Below, piece after piece: positions 35,919 through 43,994 of a stretch of 64,000 nucleotides of DNA (position 1 is its first letter; each line of letters opens with the position of its first letter). Source of the stretch: Flavipsychrobacter sp. (lineage in GTDB: Bacteria > Bacteroidota > Bacteroidia > Chitinophagales > Chitinophagaceae); assembly GCA_031292525.1 (NCBI GenBank), contig JARLGY010000037.1:1-64000 (forward strand). The letters are read 5' to 3'. Under the pieces are notes generated by a model. The model was not told where the DNA came from. It made no database searches and was given only the letters and a program-made list of their open reading frames with translations. A program made the position numbers and the translations under genes.

Positions 35919-36417
35919 GATTTAATGTGTTTAGTGATCTACCCGTATTATTTTTCCATAGATAGTCTTTGCGGTCGTTACGTAATATGAAATATGCGGC
36001 TAGCGAAACAATAAGTGAAAATGGGAAGGCGGCACCCACACCTAATGGCGCAATGCCAACCAGGAAAACTATGGTGCCAATGCAAGCGAGTCTTACCCAC
36101 GTACCATTCAGCAGCATACCCAGTGAAATAAGCGCCTGGCAAATGGATACCAGCGTTACCATTTCAACAGTGTGATTCCGAAACCATCCATTAATAAAGT
36201 CCTTATAAAAACCTACACTAAATTTTGCGTAATCCAGGTATACTTCAGGATGTTGGTGACTGGCTGTATAGTTTGTCCAGCTTGCCCAGGTAAAAAGCAA
36301 AACAAATAATACCCTCGCCAACCTTGTTCTTTTTATTGCTGCCCATAGCATTAACAACCCTACAATATTGGAAATGCTGTAAGCAAAAATTACAAACTGT
36401 TGGTTATCAAAATTCAT
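35899..36417 (-). CDS. Membrane protein of unknown function
   Basis: A 172-residue protein with four or five predicted transmembrane helices (FAYSISNIVGLLMLWAAI, RVLFVLLFTWASW, MVTLVSICQALISLGMLL, RLACIGTIVFLVGIAPLG, FSLIVSLAAYFILRN) and a charged C-terminal tail. A polar HQHPEVYLDYAKFSVGFYKD segment lies between helices 2 and 3. I do not recognise the family. It lies between a secreted protein and the CMD-family gene in the operon from promoter 5. Confidence 0.72.
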   Translation of the reverse strand: MNFDNQQFVIFAYSISNIVGLLMLWAAIKRTRLARVLFVLLFTWASWTNYTASHQHPEVYLDYAKFSVGFYKDFINGWFRNHTVEMVTLVSICQALISLGMLLNGTWVRLACIGTIVFLVGIAPLGVGAAFPFSLIVSLAAYFILRNDRKDYLWKNNTGRSLNTLNHEYGSK

Positions 36418-36442
36418 ATACTTTGCTTTATCTCCCAGATGG

Positions 36443-36967
36443 TTACAACAAAATCAATGACCGCATTATTTTGTCAATATAACTCAGGCTTTCAGCGTTC
36501 GCTTTATTGTACAGGAAAAAGAATTGCACTTCTTTATTTTTGTAGTGGAAAAAGTAAACCAAACATCTGTTGAAGTTTGAAGGATACGCGGCTGTTTCAA
36601 AATGCAGTAATATTGCATTAGCTGGATAATAAGGGGATATCCTGCATTCCACCAATCTTAATGAAGTATCCCCCTGGAAATTCTGGAGTTCTTTTTCTAA
36701 TTCTTCCTTCGAACAGTCCAGGTAGCTTTTTATATCTTCAAATATACTTGGCCGCCCACTTATCATTAGTATCACCCCAGCTGTCGTATCATAATACAAC
36801 TGGGGGGTATCACATTCATTCCCACTATGCTTATCCCCTATCAAACTATTTGGTATTGTTAATTCAAATCCAAACGTCTTATTTACAATAATTTGAGGGT
36901 TCAACCCATCTTTACCAAAGAATAAACTGAATAGCAATGCGTATAAAATAAATACTGCAACTCTCAT
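36443..36967 (-). CDS. Putative exported protein of unknown function
   Basis: A 174-residue protein with one N-terminal hydrophobic segment (VAVFILYALLFSLFFG), probably a signal peptide or anchor. The mature part has FGFELTIPNSLIGDKH and VILMISGRPSIFEDIKSYLD, then FFHYKNKEVQFFFLYNKA, a pattern like PsbP-type or lipocalin-like small exported domains. I would not assign a family. It starts 9 nt after the Usp stop, so it is certainly cotranscribed with that gene. Confidence 0.7.
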   Translation of the reverse strand: MRVAVFILYALLFSLFFGKDGLNPQIIVNKTFGFELTIPNSLIGDKHSGNECDTPQLYYDTTAGVILMISGRPSIFEDIKSYLDCSKEELEKELQNFQGDTSLRLVECRISPYYPANAILLHFETAAYPSNFNRCLVYFFHYKNKEVQFFFLYNKANAESLSYIDKIMRSLILL

Positions 36968-36976
36968 AATCCCCGT

Positions 36977-37792
36977 TTATCTGTGTGCAACAAATATGGG
37001 TACCTTATGGTCGTGTATTGTTTCTGTAATGAAACTGTTTTTCCACATTTCTGAAAATACAGAGCGTCCGTAAGCGCCAGTTACCAGAATAGTATTTCCA
37101 TTGTCTTGCAGCCAGGTATTGAAATACTTTTTAGGATTGGCATCAAGGTGATAAATATTAAGATCGAAGAAATGACGTGCTGCCAGCTCTTCAATATATG
37201 ACTGCTCAGGAATATCATCGCCACCTGCATACACCAGCAGTGTCTTTAACTTTGTAAGTTCTGGGAATAGGTAAGCAAACTGTTTGATGGCATATACCGA
37301 CGAATCGCTCCCATCATAAGCAAGTACTATATTCTCAGGGAAATGATAATGCTCGGGCAATAAAACAACAGGACATTCAGCTTTATGCAGCACGGTTTCT
37401 ATATAATCATTTTGTGTTTCCTCTCCCAAATTTTGATAAAAAAGCTCACTGCTAACGACGAGCAGATCAGCATACCTCGATTCCAGTTCAACTTCAGTTA
37501 TAACGTGCTTTTCAATGTCGGGATGTACACGGTATTCTATTCCATTTTTTATACATAATGATGTAAAGTGGTCTATATTTTCCTGTACGATGCCTGTATC
37601 ATCATAAGAAACATCCTGAAAATATAGTGGCCCTGATAATCCCCCAAGTGAATATAGTAGCTCCGCGTAGTCAACTACTGGAAGAAACACACCGGTCAGT
37701 AATATCGGTTGCTGCTCATTCAGTTTGCATACAAATTTGAAGGCGCCTTCTGAAAAATGTTTTCCATCAAATGCAATAAGTACCTTTTTCAT
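36977..37792 (-). CDS. Universal stress protein, two-domain
   Basis: A 271-residue tandem Usp protein, the closest paralog of the one at 33849. Domain one: MKKVLIAFDGKHFSEGAFKF to LHKAECPVVLLPEH. Domain two: NIVLAYDGSDSSVYAIKQFA to ILVTGAYGRSVFSEMWKNS; the ATP-motif glycine near the end is again lost. It heads a run of same-strand genes (exported protein, membrane protein, CMD-family, small ORF, GyrI-like) with small gaps or overlaps. Its promoter has the best palindrome of the island, so it is probably strongly induced. Confidence 0.87.
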   Translation of the reverse strand: MKKVLIAFDGKHFSEGAFKFVCKLNEQQPILLTGVFLPVVDYAELLYSLGGLSGPLYFQDVSYDDTGIVQENIDHFTSLCIKNGIEYRVHPDIEKHVITEVELESRYADLLVVSSELFYQNLGEETQNDYIETVLHKAECPVVLLPEHYHFPENIVLAYDGSDSSVYAIKQFAYLFPELTKLKTLLVYAGGDDIPEQSYIEELAARHFFDLNIYHLDANPKKYFNTWLQDNGNTILVTGAYGRSVFSEMWKNSFITETIHDHKVPIFVAHR

Positions 37793-37808
37793 AATGAAAT
37801 ATTTTAAG

Positions 37809-37874
37809 TAAAAATATCAGCAACAGAAACAAAATCTTATGATGACCATCACCTCATATCATGATGGTCATCAT
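37809..37874 (-). promoter_or_regulatory. Regulon promoter 5 (Usp operon, double perfect palindrome)
   Basis: Distal dyad TGATGGTCATCA (37862-37873) and proximal dyad TGATGACCATCA (37840-37851) are both perfect, and the two are exact reverse complements: 13-bp arms 37839-37851 and 37862-37874. The -7 is TATTTTTA (37816-37809, 5 of 6). Leader about 12-17 nt. Confidence 0.85.
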
Positions 37875-38067
37875 AAATAACCCAAACCCCCAATGTCATT
37901 TTTGTTACTTTGCAGTCGCAAAATCCTCCATGAATGCAACTATTATAATCTTCACTCCATAAGTTCAAAAAAGCCGATAAATGCGGTCAGGACCAAGCTG
38001 ATATTCTGTTTATTGTTTGGTTTGGCCTGTGAATAGTTATAGCTATGGTGGGCAATAGTTATCATAG

Positions 38068-39033
38068 CTATTTATTTTTTCGGCTTTTCTTCCTGAAATA
38101 TTTTCTAAGCAAGAAGCTATGCTTTAATCCTTCCATGTCCTCATCAAGTCCTTTTGACGCCTTCTTAAGGTTTAAAACGCTTTGTTGAACGTTCGCCGCA
38201 AGCGTGGTATCCGTTAAAAGCATGTTTACCGTACCGTTGCCATTGTTGACATGCTGCACAGTTAGGGAAAGCTGATTTGACACAGCATTTAATTTATTAG
38301 AGGTCTCCTTAAGGCTAGCCATTGTACTAGCAAGGTTGTGGCCAAGAACGGTATCATTCAACAGCTCAGCAGCCGTCCCTTTTCCATGCTGAATAAGCGC
38401 CGTTATATCTTGTAATGTTTGACTCACCTGTGCCACCTTTCCCGTTACCAGGCGCAGGTTACTAAAAGACGTTTTCAGGTCAAATGCAGCGTCAGTGTCT
38501 TTATAAAGCATCTGTAGTGCACCATTTTTATTGTTCAGATCTGAGGTAAGTATTTTTAGATTTTCGGTGATCATCCGTATATTTTCGTTTGAACCGCTTA
38601 GCGTTTGCAATACTTGCTCTGTGTTTATTGGGTTGTGAGTTTGCAGATAAGCATAATTTCGAATCGTTATCCCACCTGGTTTACCAGTTATTATGTTTAC
38701 CAATTTATCGCCCATCAGCCCGTCGGAAGCAATTGTAGCAACAGCTGTTGTTGTAATAAACATCCGTTTGCTATCTTCTATCTGCATATCTACCTGTACC
38801 GTGCTATCATCAATAATATTTACCGTTTTTACAATGCCCACTTTAACGCCATTATAGCGCACGTTACTGCCAATTTTCAATCCTGTTGCATTGGTGAACT
38901 TCGCTGAAAGTGGAAAGGTATTTTTGAACATCTCACTTTTGGCTCCTACCAGGAAAATACCAATAATAAAAAGGACTATCCCCACTACTACGAAGAGACC
39001 AAGAAGTATATTTCTCTTAACTGACTTATCCAT
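38068..39033 (-). CDS. MCE/MlaD-family substrate-binding protein
   Basis: A 321-residue protein with one N-terminal membrane helix (ILLGLFVVVGIVLFIIGIFL), an MCE domain (about 35-120: PLSAKFTNATGLKIGSNVRY, then GVKVGIVKTVNI and GLMGDKLVNI) and a long helical tail with repeats of NGxxxxLLxDTxLxxN type. MlaD proteins receive phospholipids in the periplasm as part of an ABC complex. The start overlaps the ATPase gene by 8 bp. It is the last gene of the Mla-type operon; no MlaC or MlaB is nearby, as is common in Bacteroidota. Confidence 0.88.
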   Translation of the reverse strand: MDKSVKRNILLGLFVVVGIVLFIIGIFLVGAKSEMFKNTFPLSAKFTNATGLKIGSNVRYNGVKVGIVKTVNIIDDSTVQVDMQIEDSKRMFITTTAVATIASDGLMGDKLVNIITGKPGGITIRNYAYLQTHNPINTEQVLQTLSGSNENIRMITENLKILTSDLNNKNGALQMLYKDTDAAFDLKTSFSNLRLVTGKVAQVSQTLQDITALIQHGKGTAAELLNDTVLGHNLASTMASLKETSNKLNAVSNQLSLTVQHVNNGNGTVNMLLTDTTLAANVQQSVLNLKKASKGLDEDMEGLKHSFLLRKYFRKKSRKNK

Positions 39034-39838
39034 TTTGAGTATCTTTTGTCTTTTTAAAGAATCTTTTCAGATCCGGGTCACTTGTTTTTACCATTTCGTC
39101 GTATGTACCTTGCTGGTATGCAATGCCATCTTTCAGAAAAACAATTTGATTTGCCGCTATCCTGGCCAGTTCTACATCGTGGGTTATTATAACAGATGTA
39201 GTTTTGTACTTCTGCTGTAAGTCCATAATAAGGTGCGTTATTTCGTCAGATGTTATGGGGTCAAGGCCGGTTGTTGGCTCATCATATAATACGATCTCGG
39301 GCATTAGCATCAGGCTGCGGGCAATACCTATACGTTTTCTCATACCACCCGATAATTCAGAAGGCATCAGGTCGATAGTATTTTCCAGACCCACATTTCC
39401 TAATACTTCCCTTACTCTTTCTTCAATAGTTCCGGTTATTTTGCCATGGCTCCGGCGCAATGGAAACGCCAGGTTCTCACGTATGGTCATGGAATCATAC
39501 AGTGCGCTGCTTTGGAATACAAACCCAATACGCATACGTAATTCATCCAGTTCTCTGTGGTTCAGCTTGGAAATGTCCTGCCCCAAAACGCGTAATGTAC
39601 CACCATCTGGTTTTATCAAGCCAATAATGCACTTTATCAATATGGTTTTACCAATACCTGATTTTCCCATCACCACCATATTCTGACCAGCATAAATGGT
39701 AAGATTAAAATCGCGTAGCACAACATTACTTCCAAAAGCTTTTTTAAGATGCTCTATCTCTATCACAGGTTTCAGACCTGTAGTATCCATTCCCGGACCG
39801 TTATTATTTGTTTGAGCTTCCATATTATAAATATCCAA
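39026..39838 (-). CDS. ABC transporter ATPase, MlaF-like
   Basis: A 270-residue ATPase. Walker A VMGKSGIGKTILIKCIIG (first Gly written as GKSGIGKT), Q-loop VFQSSALYDS, signature PSELSGGMRKRIGIARSL and Walker B EIVLYDEPTTGLDPIT with the H-loop IITHDVELA. The SGGMRKR signature is typical of the MlaF/lipid-transport class. It overlaps both neighbours (14 bp with the permease, 8 bp with the MCE gene), so the three form one translation-coupled operon. ATG 39838 or ATG 39823 (MEAQTN) may be the start. Confidence 0.9.
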   Translation of the reverse strand: MDIYNMEAQTNNNGPGMDTTGLKPVIEIEHLKKAFGSNVVLRDFNLTIYAGQNMVVMGKSGIGKTILIKCIIGLIKPDGGTLRVLGQDISKLNHRELDELRMRIGFVFQSSALYDSMTIRENLAFPLRRSHGKITGTIEERVREVLGNVGLENTIDLMPSELSGGMRKRIGIARSLMLMPEIVLYDEPTTGLDPITSDEITHLIMDLQQKYKTTSVIITHDVELARIAANQIVFLKDGIAYQQGTYDEMVKTSDPDLKRFFKKTKDTQNG

Positions 39839-40613
39839 GCATGGCGGTTATACGGGTTACAACCATATCAATAACAATAACACTCAACATTGCAATAACC
39901 ACGGAGGCATTGGCAGCCTTACCTACACCCTCCGTTCCCTTTTTAGAGTTGTAACCTTTAGTGCAGCCAACAAGTCCTATAGCAAAACCAAAGAAAAATG
40001 TCTTTGTGAATGAGGGTATTACATCCGAAAACTTAAGTGTATCAAATACCCGATTAAAAAAGAACCCAATGTTTACTTGATCGGTAATGCTTGCTGCGGT
40101 AAATGCACCAGTAAGTGCAATTAAGATCGCGTAAAGGGTAAGTACGGGTATCATCAACGTAGTAGCCATGATACGGGTAGCTATCAGGAATTTGAAGGGA
40201 TTAGTTCCCGAAACTTCCATTGCATCGATCTGTTCAGTTACTTTCATAGACCCTAATTCAGCACTGATACCCGAACCTATTTTGCCGGCGCATATCAGAG
40301 CAGTTACCAAGGGGCCTATTTCCCGTACTATAGATACAGAAGACATTGCCGGCAAAAAGGATCCTGCACCAAACTCTACCAGGGTAGGCCTCGATTGCAT
40401 GATCAGTACCAATCCAAGAATAAATGCAGTAATACCTACAAGTATAAATGACTTGATACCTGTTTCATAACATTGATTCAGCACCTCCCTGAACTCATAA
40501 GGCGGTCTTACCCCTTCCTTGATCACTGCCACAGTAAATTGTGCCAGTTCTGCAGCATCCTGGAAGAACATATCCATAGATCTGGAGAATATAAATTTAT
40601 TTTGAGTTGCCAC
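39825..40613 (-). CDS. ABC transporter permease, MlaE-like
   Basis: A 262-residue permease with about five membrane helices and the MlaE-family core SVSIVREIGPLVTALICAGK, GSGISAELGSMKVTEQIDAM and the later GCTKGYNSKKGTEGVGKAAN. Together with MlaF and MlaD it moves phospholipids between the inner and outer membranes, which keeps the outer leaflet intact. It is the first gene of the operon and starts 22 nt after the -7 box of promoter 6, so the whole transporter belongs to the regulon. Confidence 0.9.
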   Translation of the reverse strand: MATQNKFIFSRSMDMFFQDAAELAQFTVAVIKEGVRPPYEFREVLNQCYETGIKSFILVGITAFILGLVLIMQSRPTLVEFGAGSFLPAMSSVSIVREIGPLVTALICAGKIGSGISAELGSMKVTEQIDAMEVSGTNPFKFLIATRIMATTLMIPVLTLYAILIALTGAFTAASITDQVNIGFFFNRVFDTLKFSDVIPSFTKTFFFGFAIGLVGCTKGYNSKKGTEGVGKAANASVVIAMLSVIVIDMVVTRITAMLGYL

Positions 40614-40635
40614 TTTACGGGGATTTGCTACTAAT

Positions 40636-40700
40636 CAAAAATAGGCACATGCACAGCAGCAGTTAATGACTACGGTCATATAATAAAGTGAGACTTATCA
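40636..40700 (-). promoter_or_regulatory. Regulon promoter 6 (Mla-type operon)
   Basis: Distal dyad TGAGACTTATCA (40689-40700, 7 of 8), proximal dyad TGACTACGGTCA (40667-40678, 8 of 8), -7 TATTTTTG (40643-40636, exact). Standard spacing. Confidence 0.83.
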
Positions 40701-40734
40701 ATAGATACATGACAGGATGCCTTTGTTATTGATT

Positions 40735-41244
40735 TTAAAAATCCCTGAAATGAACATTCATATGCCGGGCAGCATTATAAAACGAAACATCCTTTGCAAC
40801 TGTTCTGTAGTCATATAAGAGGGAATCCAGTCCATTCCATATTAGAAACCATCCGGCAGGCTCCAAAAGAACATGCAGGATAGTCATAGGATAACTTCGG
40901 TAGCCCTTGAAAGATATATAAGAATCTACCAGCATTGTTACAATACCGGCTATTACTAATGCATATCCTTTCCTGGATATTTTTCTCATCTTGTTTGCAT
41001 ACGTATCGTAGCGGCTGTGGAATTGCTCTTTTAACCCCGATATGATTTCTCTTTCAATTTCGGCTTTCCTAAGTTCTTTTGGCAACAATAATACAAGGGC
41101 TTCCTGCTTGTCGTTCCGGTATTTTATGGAGGCTTTTAATTCATCCAGGAAATCTTCTGATATTCTCCGTTTTTGATAGTTACGGGAATCAAAATCAGAA
41201 AAAATATCATCGTAAGAGTCAAGCCAGAGACTTATTTCCATCAC
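40735..41244 (-). CDS. Membrane protein of unknown function
   Basis: A 169-residue protein with a charged, helical N-terminal half (FSDFDSRNYQKRRISEDFLD and LLLPKELRKAEIEREIISGL) and two hydrophobic segments (ALVIAGIVTMLVDSYISF; PMTILHVLLEPAGWFLIWNG). The EPAGWFLIWNGLD stretch looks conserved, but I cannot name the family. It starts 9 nt after the gene at 41254 and ends just before the Mla promoter, so it is the second gene of the transcript from promoter 7. Confidence 0.7.
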   Translation of the reverse strand: MMEISLWLDSYDDIFSDFDSRNYQKRRISEDFLDELKASIKYRNDKQEALVLLLPKELRKAEIEREIISGLKEQFHSRYDTYANKMRKISRKGYALVIAGIVTMLVDSYISFKGYRSYPMTILHVLLEPAGWFLIWNGLDSLLYDYRTVAKDVSFYNAARHMNVHFRDF

Positions 41245-41253
41245 TATTGGTAT

Positions 41254-42309
41254 TTATTGATACTGAATATAGATGGGCGAAGGATATAATTTCAGAATTT
41301 CCTCCGGCAACATCAGTGCTTTATACCCAGGCGTAAGCAGATCATTCTTATAAAATATTTTAAAACCTGTAAACTGCACCGGTTCGTTAGCAATAGCCGT
41401 TTTGTAGCTGCTGATCTTTTTAGCTGGGAACCCAAAACCATCCATATTCATCACTATTTGTACTTCCGGTCTGGTAATTATCTGCTTGTAATTGGTAACC
41501 ATTTCTTTCGTAAAGCGATGTATTACAAGGATTTTAGGTGGCAGGTTATACTTATTTACCAACTGTGCAAGGTATTCAGAAGCATAGTTTATTTGTGTTG
41601 CATCAAGCGAACCAATAACCGAAGAGGGAATTGCATTACCCTTCATTGCAAATTCCGGGTCAATACCGAGGTGAACGTGGGGCATACTTAAATAAGGTTC
41701 CAGCACCGGTAGTTCTTCCTGTATTGTGCTGTGTCCCAATTGTATATCCAGGAACACAATAGCATTTATTTTTGTAGCCAGGGCTAAGGCCTTAACGATC
41801 TGCGTAAAGGGCATACGTAATCTATACTTCTTATACGGCCCAGGTAGCCTTTGTGCGCTTACTGCTATATAATGTATTGCAGGTATCACAGGTGTTTGCG
41901 GATCTGTATGTTGCCATGTTTTTGCCTCGTCCTGCAGCCGTGTTAGCATTTCTTCAGGAGGTAATGCACCTAATATACCCATGCCGGTAGAATAAAAATT
42001 GCCGTAATAGGCAACGATCCTGTTAAAAGGAAGCAACGCACCTGGTAATGGAAGAGGAGCTATTACGGGCCATTTGCTCGAAGCTTTACCGTGAACAAGA
42101 TGTAATAAATTTGATTTGTAAAGTGCGGTGTCTAATGCAAGAACAGGTTTAGAGGATTTGGTATCGGGGGCGGCGTTCTTTACCACCTTCACATTAATAG
42201 CTACAGCATTGTTTTCAGGGCCGTTTAGTTTGGCATAGCTAAACAACACTATCACAAAAAAAAGTGCAGATATACAGCCTGCGATCGTTAACCTCTTCCC
42301 CATTGTCAT
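41254..42309 (-). CDS. Exported or anchored protein of unknown function, TIM-barrel-like
   Basis: A 351-residue protein with one N-terminal helix (LTIAGCISALFFVIVLFSYA) and a large external part. PFNRIVAYYGNFYSTGMGIL, then PVIPAIHYIAVSAQ, INAIVFLDIQLGHSTIQEEL, VHLGIDPEFAMKG and PPKILVIHRFTKEMV look like successive beta strands of a barrel with acidic residues (D, E) at strand ends. This suggests a glycosidase- or deacetylase-like fold, but no catalytic motif is certain. ATG 42309 or 42303. First gene of a two-gene operon under promoter 7. Confidence 0.72.
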   Translation of the reverse strand: MTMGKRLTIAGCISALFFVIVLFSYAKLNGPENNAVAINVKVVKNAAPDTKSSKPVLALDTALYKSNLLHLVHGKASSKWPVIAPLPLPGALLPFNRIVAYYGNFYSTGMGILGALPPEEMLTRLQDEAKTWQHTDPQTPVIPAIHYIAVSAQRLPGPYKKYRLRMPFTQIVKALALATKINAIVFLDIQLGHSTIQEELPVLEPYLSMPHVHLGIDPEFAMKGNAIPSSVIGSLDATQINYASEYLAQLVNKYNLPPKILVIHRFTKEMVTNYKQIITRPEVQIVMNMDGFGFPAKKISSYKTAIANEPVQFTGFKIFYKNDLLTPGYKALMLPEEILKLYPSPIYIQYQ

Positions 42310-42327
42310 TTGGCCTGTATGTTTCTG

Positions 42328-42392
42328 CTAAGTTCAGCTAAAAACGATCTGCTAACTGTGATCAAAATCAAGCTCTGGATTGATTCTAATCA
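42328..42392 (-). promoter_or_regulatory. Regulon promoter 7
   Basis: Distal dyad TGATTCTAATCA (42381-42392) and proximal dyad TGATCAAAATCA (42359-42370), both perfect, centres 22 bp apart. The -7 position holds only GAACTTAG (42335-42328, 4 of 6), so this promoter may depend fully on the activator. Confidence 0.75.
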
Positions 42393-42423
42393 TCATCTGA
42401 AACTAGTCTCACGCTTTCGCCTA

Positions 42424-43230
42424 TTAATATTGATAGTTTCTTTTCATGACAGCCGATAATTGTGCGGCACTCCAGTTACCATCAACAAGTATCCGTTTTA
42501 TTGCGAGAAGTGGCGATTGTTCATCCGGTGCCCCCCATAGTTGGAAAGCCGCACTGAAGCCATAATTTTTCAATGCATCAGCAGCATTTTTATTCCAGAG
42601 GCCATAAGGGTAAGCAAAATACTTAACTGGCATACCGGTTATAGATTTGAGTAGCGAAACCGGTTGCTGCACCTGTATCTTCCAGTCATCACCTTTGTAT
42701 TGGGTAACATTATGATGATCCCAGGTGTGGCAACCGATCTCATGCCCTTCGTTCGTTAACTTTTTTACCTGATTTTTACTCAGGTAGTTCTTTTTATCTA
42801 ACACAACAGTCATAATAAAAAAGACTGCCTTAAATCCGTACTTATTTAATTCGGGCAGTGCGTTCTCATATTGAGATGCGGTGCCGTCATCAAAGGTAAG
42901 GACAACAGGCTTGGCGGGTAGCAGGGCTCCAGTGGTCACATAGGCAATAAGCTGATCTGCCGATATGGTGTGGTACCCACTATCATGCAGCATTTGCATC
43001 TCCGCGCTGAACAAGGCAACAGGCATGATAAAAGTCCGGGCTGTTTTCGAATCATCCTTTCCCCAATCCCTTACCTGGTGATAGCAGAGTACTGGTACGT
43101 GTTTCAACCTGGTGAGATACAAATTGCCTGGTGCAACTTGCCCATTGGATGGCAGGGGCGCAGTCATGCCTATACCCACAAGTACCATGCATAAGACCAT
43201 AAAGCTGTTAAATATTTCCATCGTCAACAT
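42424..43230 (-). CDS. Polysaccharide deacetylase family protein (NodB domain)
   Basis: A 268-residue protein with an N-terminal signal or anchor segment (FMVLCMVLVGIGMTAPLP) and a NodB-homology domain. It has PVLCYHQVRDWG, KPVVLTFDDGTASQYENALP (catalytic Asp, TFDDG motif) and EIGCHTWDHHNVTQ (metal-binding His motif). It probably removes acetyl groups from a surface or secreted polysaccharide or peptidoglycan outside the inner membrane. It starts 2 nt after the SDR gene's stop, the third gene of the PEP-synthase operon. Confidence 0.85.
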   Translation of the reverse strand: MLTMEIFNSFMVLCMVLVGIGMTAPLPSNGQVAPGNLYLTRLKHVPVLCYHQVRDWGKDDSKTARTFIMPVALFSAEMQMLHDSGYHTISADQLIAYVTTGALLPAKPVVLTFDDGTASQYENALPELNKYGFKAVFFIMTVVLDKKNYLSKNQVKKLTNEGHEIGCHTWDHHNVTQYKGDDWKIQVQQPVSLLKSITGMPVKYFAYPYGLWNKNAADALKNYGFSAAFQLWGAPDEQSPLLAIKRILVDGNWSAAQLSAVMKRNYQY

Positions 43231-43232
43231 GA

Positions 43233-43985
43233 TTACCGTGCAACCAATCCTCCGTCAATTACCAGCTCAGCGCCTGTGGTGTAGGAAGATTCATCAGAAG
43301 CCAGGTACAATGCGCCGTAGGCTATTTCCATTGCTGTTCCTATCCTGCCCATAGGGCACATTGTTTTCATCATGTCTTTACCGGCATCGGTCGTCATCAT
43401 CCCCTCAGTCATAGGCGTCAATACCCCACCCGGATGGATAGAATTGACACGGATATTGTCCTTGGCAAGTTCTACTGCAAGGTCCTTTGTCAACAAGCGT
43501 AAGCCACCTTTTGATGATGTATATGCAGGGCCGTTACCGCCTACCAAACCGGCGATAGAAGAAATATTAATGATAGATCCGCCACCTGTTTTTTTCATTT
43601 CCGCAACGCAAAGTTTAGCGCCCAGGTATGGCCCGGTAAGGTTAATTGCTATAACCTTATCCCATAGTTTCTTTGACGTTTCTTCTATGCCTGTTGGTCC
43701 GGGGTAGATACCGGCGTTGTTGACCAGAATATCAATACGGCCATAAAGCAGCAGCGTTTCCTGTATCACGTTCTCCCAGTCGCTTTGCGACGTTACATCG
43801 TGCATGATGTGGTCTATATGCAGGCCTTCTTTTTTAGCCTCCTTGACCCATGCTGCAAGTTTGTCTTCCTGCACGTCGGTCGCCATTACATATGCCCCCT
43901 CTTCGGCAAACAGCCTGGCTTCTGCGGCACCCATGCCACCGGCTGCACCTGTTATTATAGCTATTTTATTGAATAACCTGGCCAT
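43233..43985 (-). CDS. Classical SDR family oxidoreductase
   Basis: A 250-residue short-chain dehydrogenase with every classical motif: TGAAGGMG near the N-terminus (coenzyme binding, 13-20), NNAG (about 90-93), the Ser of IINISSIAG, the YTSSKGG catalytic Tyr/Lys pair, and HPGGVLTPMT. It is close in pattern to glucose-1-dehydrogenase-like and 3-alpha-hydroxysteroid-type enzymes, but substrate is unknown. It starts 9 nt after the PEP synthase stop and is cotranscribed with it. Confidence 0.87.
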   Translation of the reverse strand: MARLFNKIAIITGAAGGMGAAEARLFAEEGAYVMATDVQEDKLAAWVKEAKKEGLHIDHIMHDVTSQSDWENVIQETLLLYGRIDILVNNAGIYPGPTGIEETSKKLWDKVIAINLTGPYLGAKLCVAEMKKTGGGSIINISSIAGLVGGNGPAYTSSKGGLRLLTKDLAVELAKDNIRVNSIHPGGVLTPMTEGMMTTDAGKDMMKTMCPMGRIGTAMEIAYGALYLASDESSYTTGAELVIDGGLVAR

Positions 43986-43994
43986 ATTATATGT

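Noticed and set aside
38039-38071. 9-bp inverted repeat ATAGCTATG/CATAGCTAT at the MCE gene end
   Set aside because: The T-run lies on the wrong side for a minus-strand terminator and no plus-strand gene precedes it.
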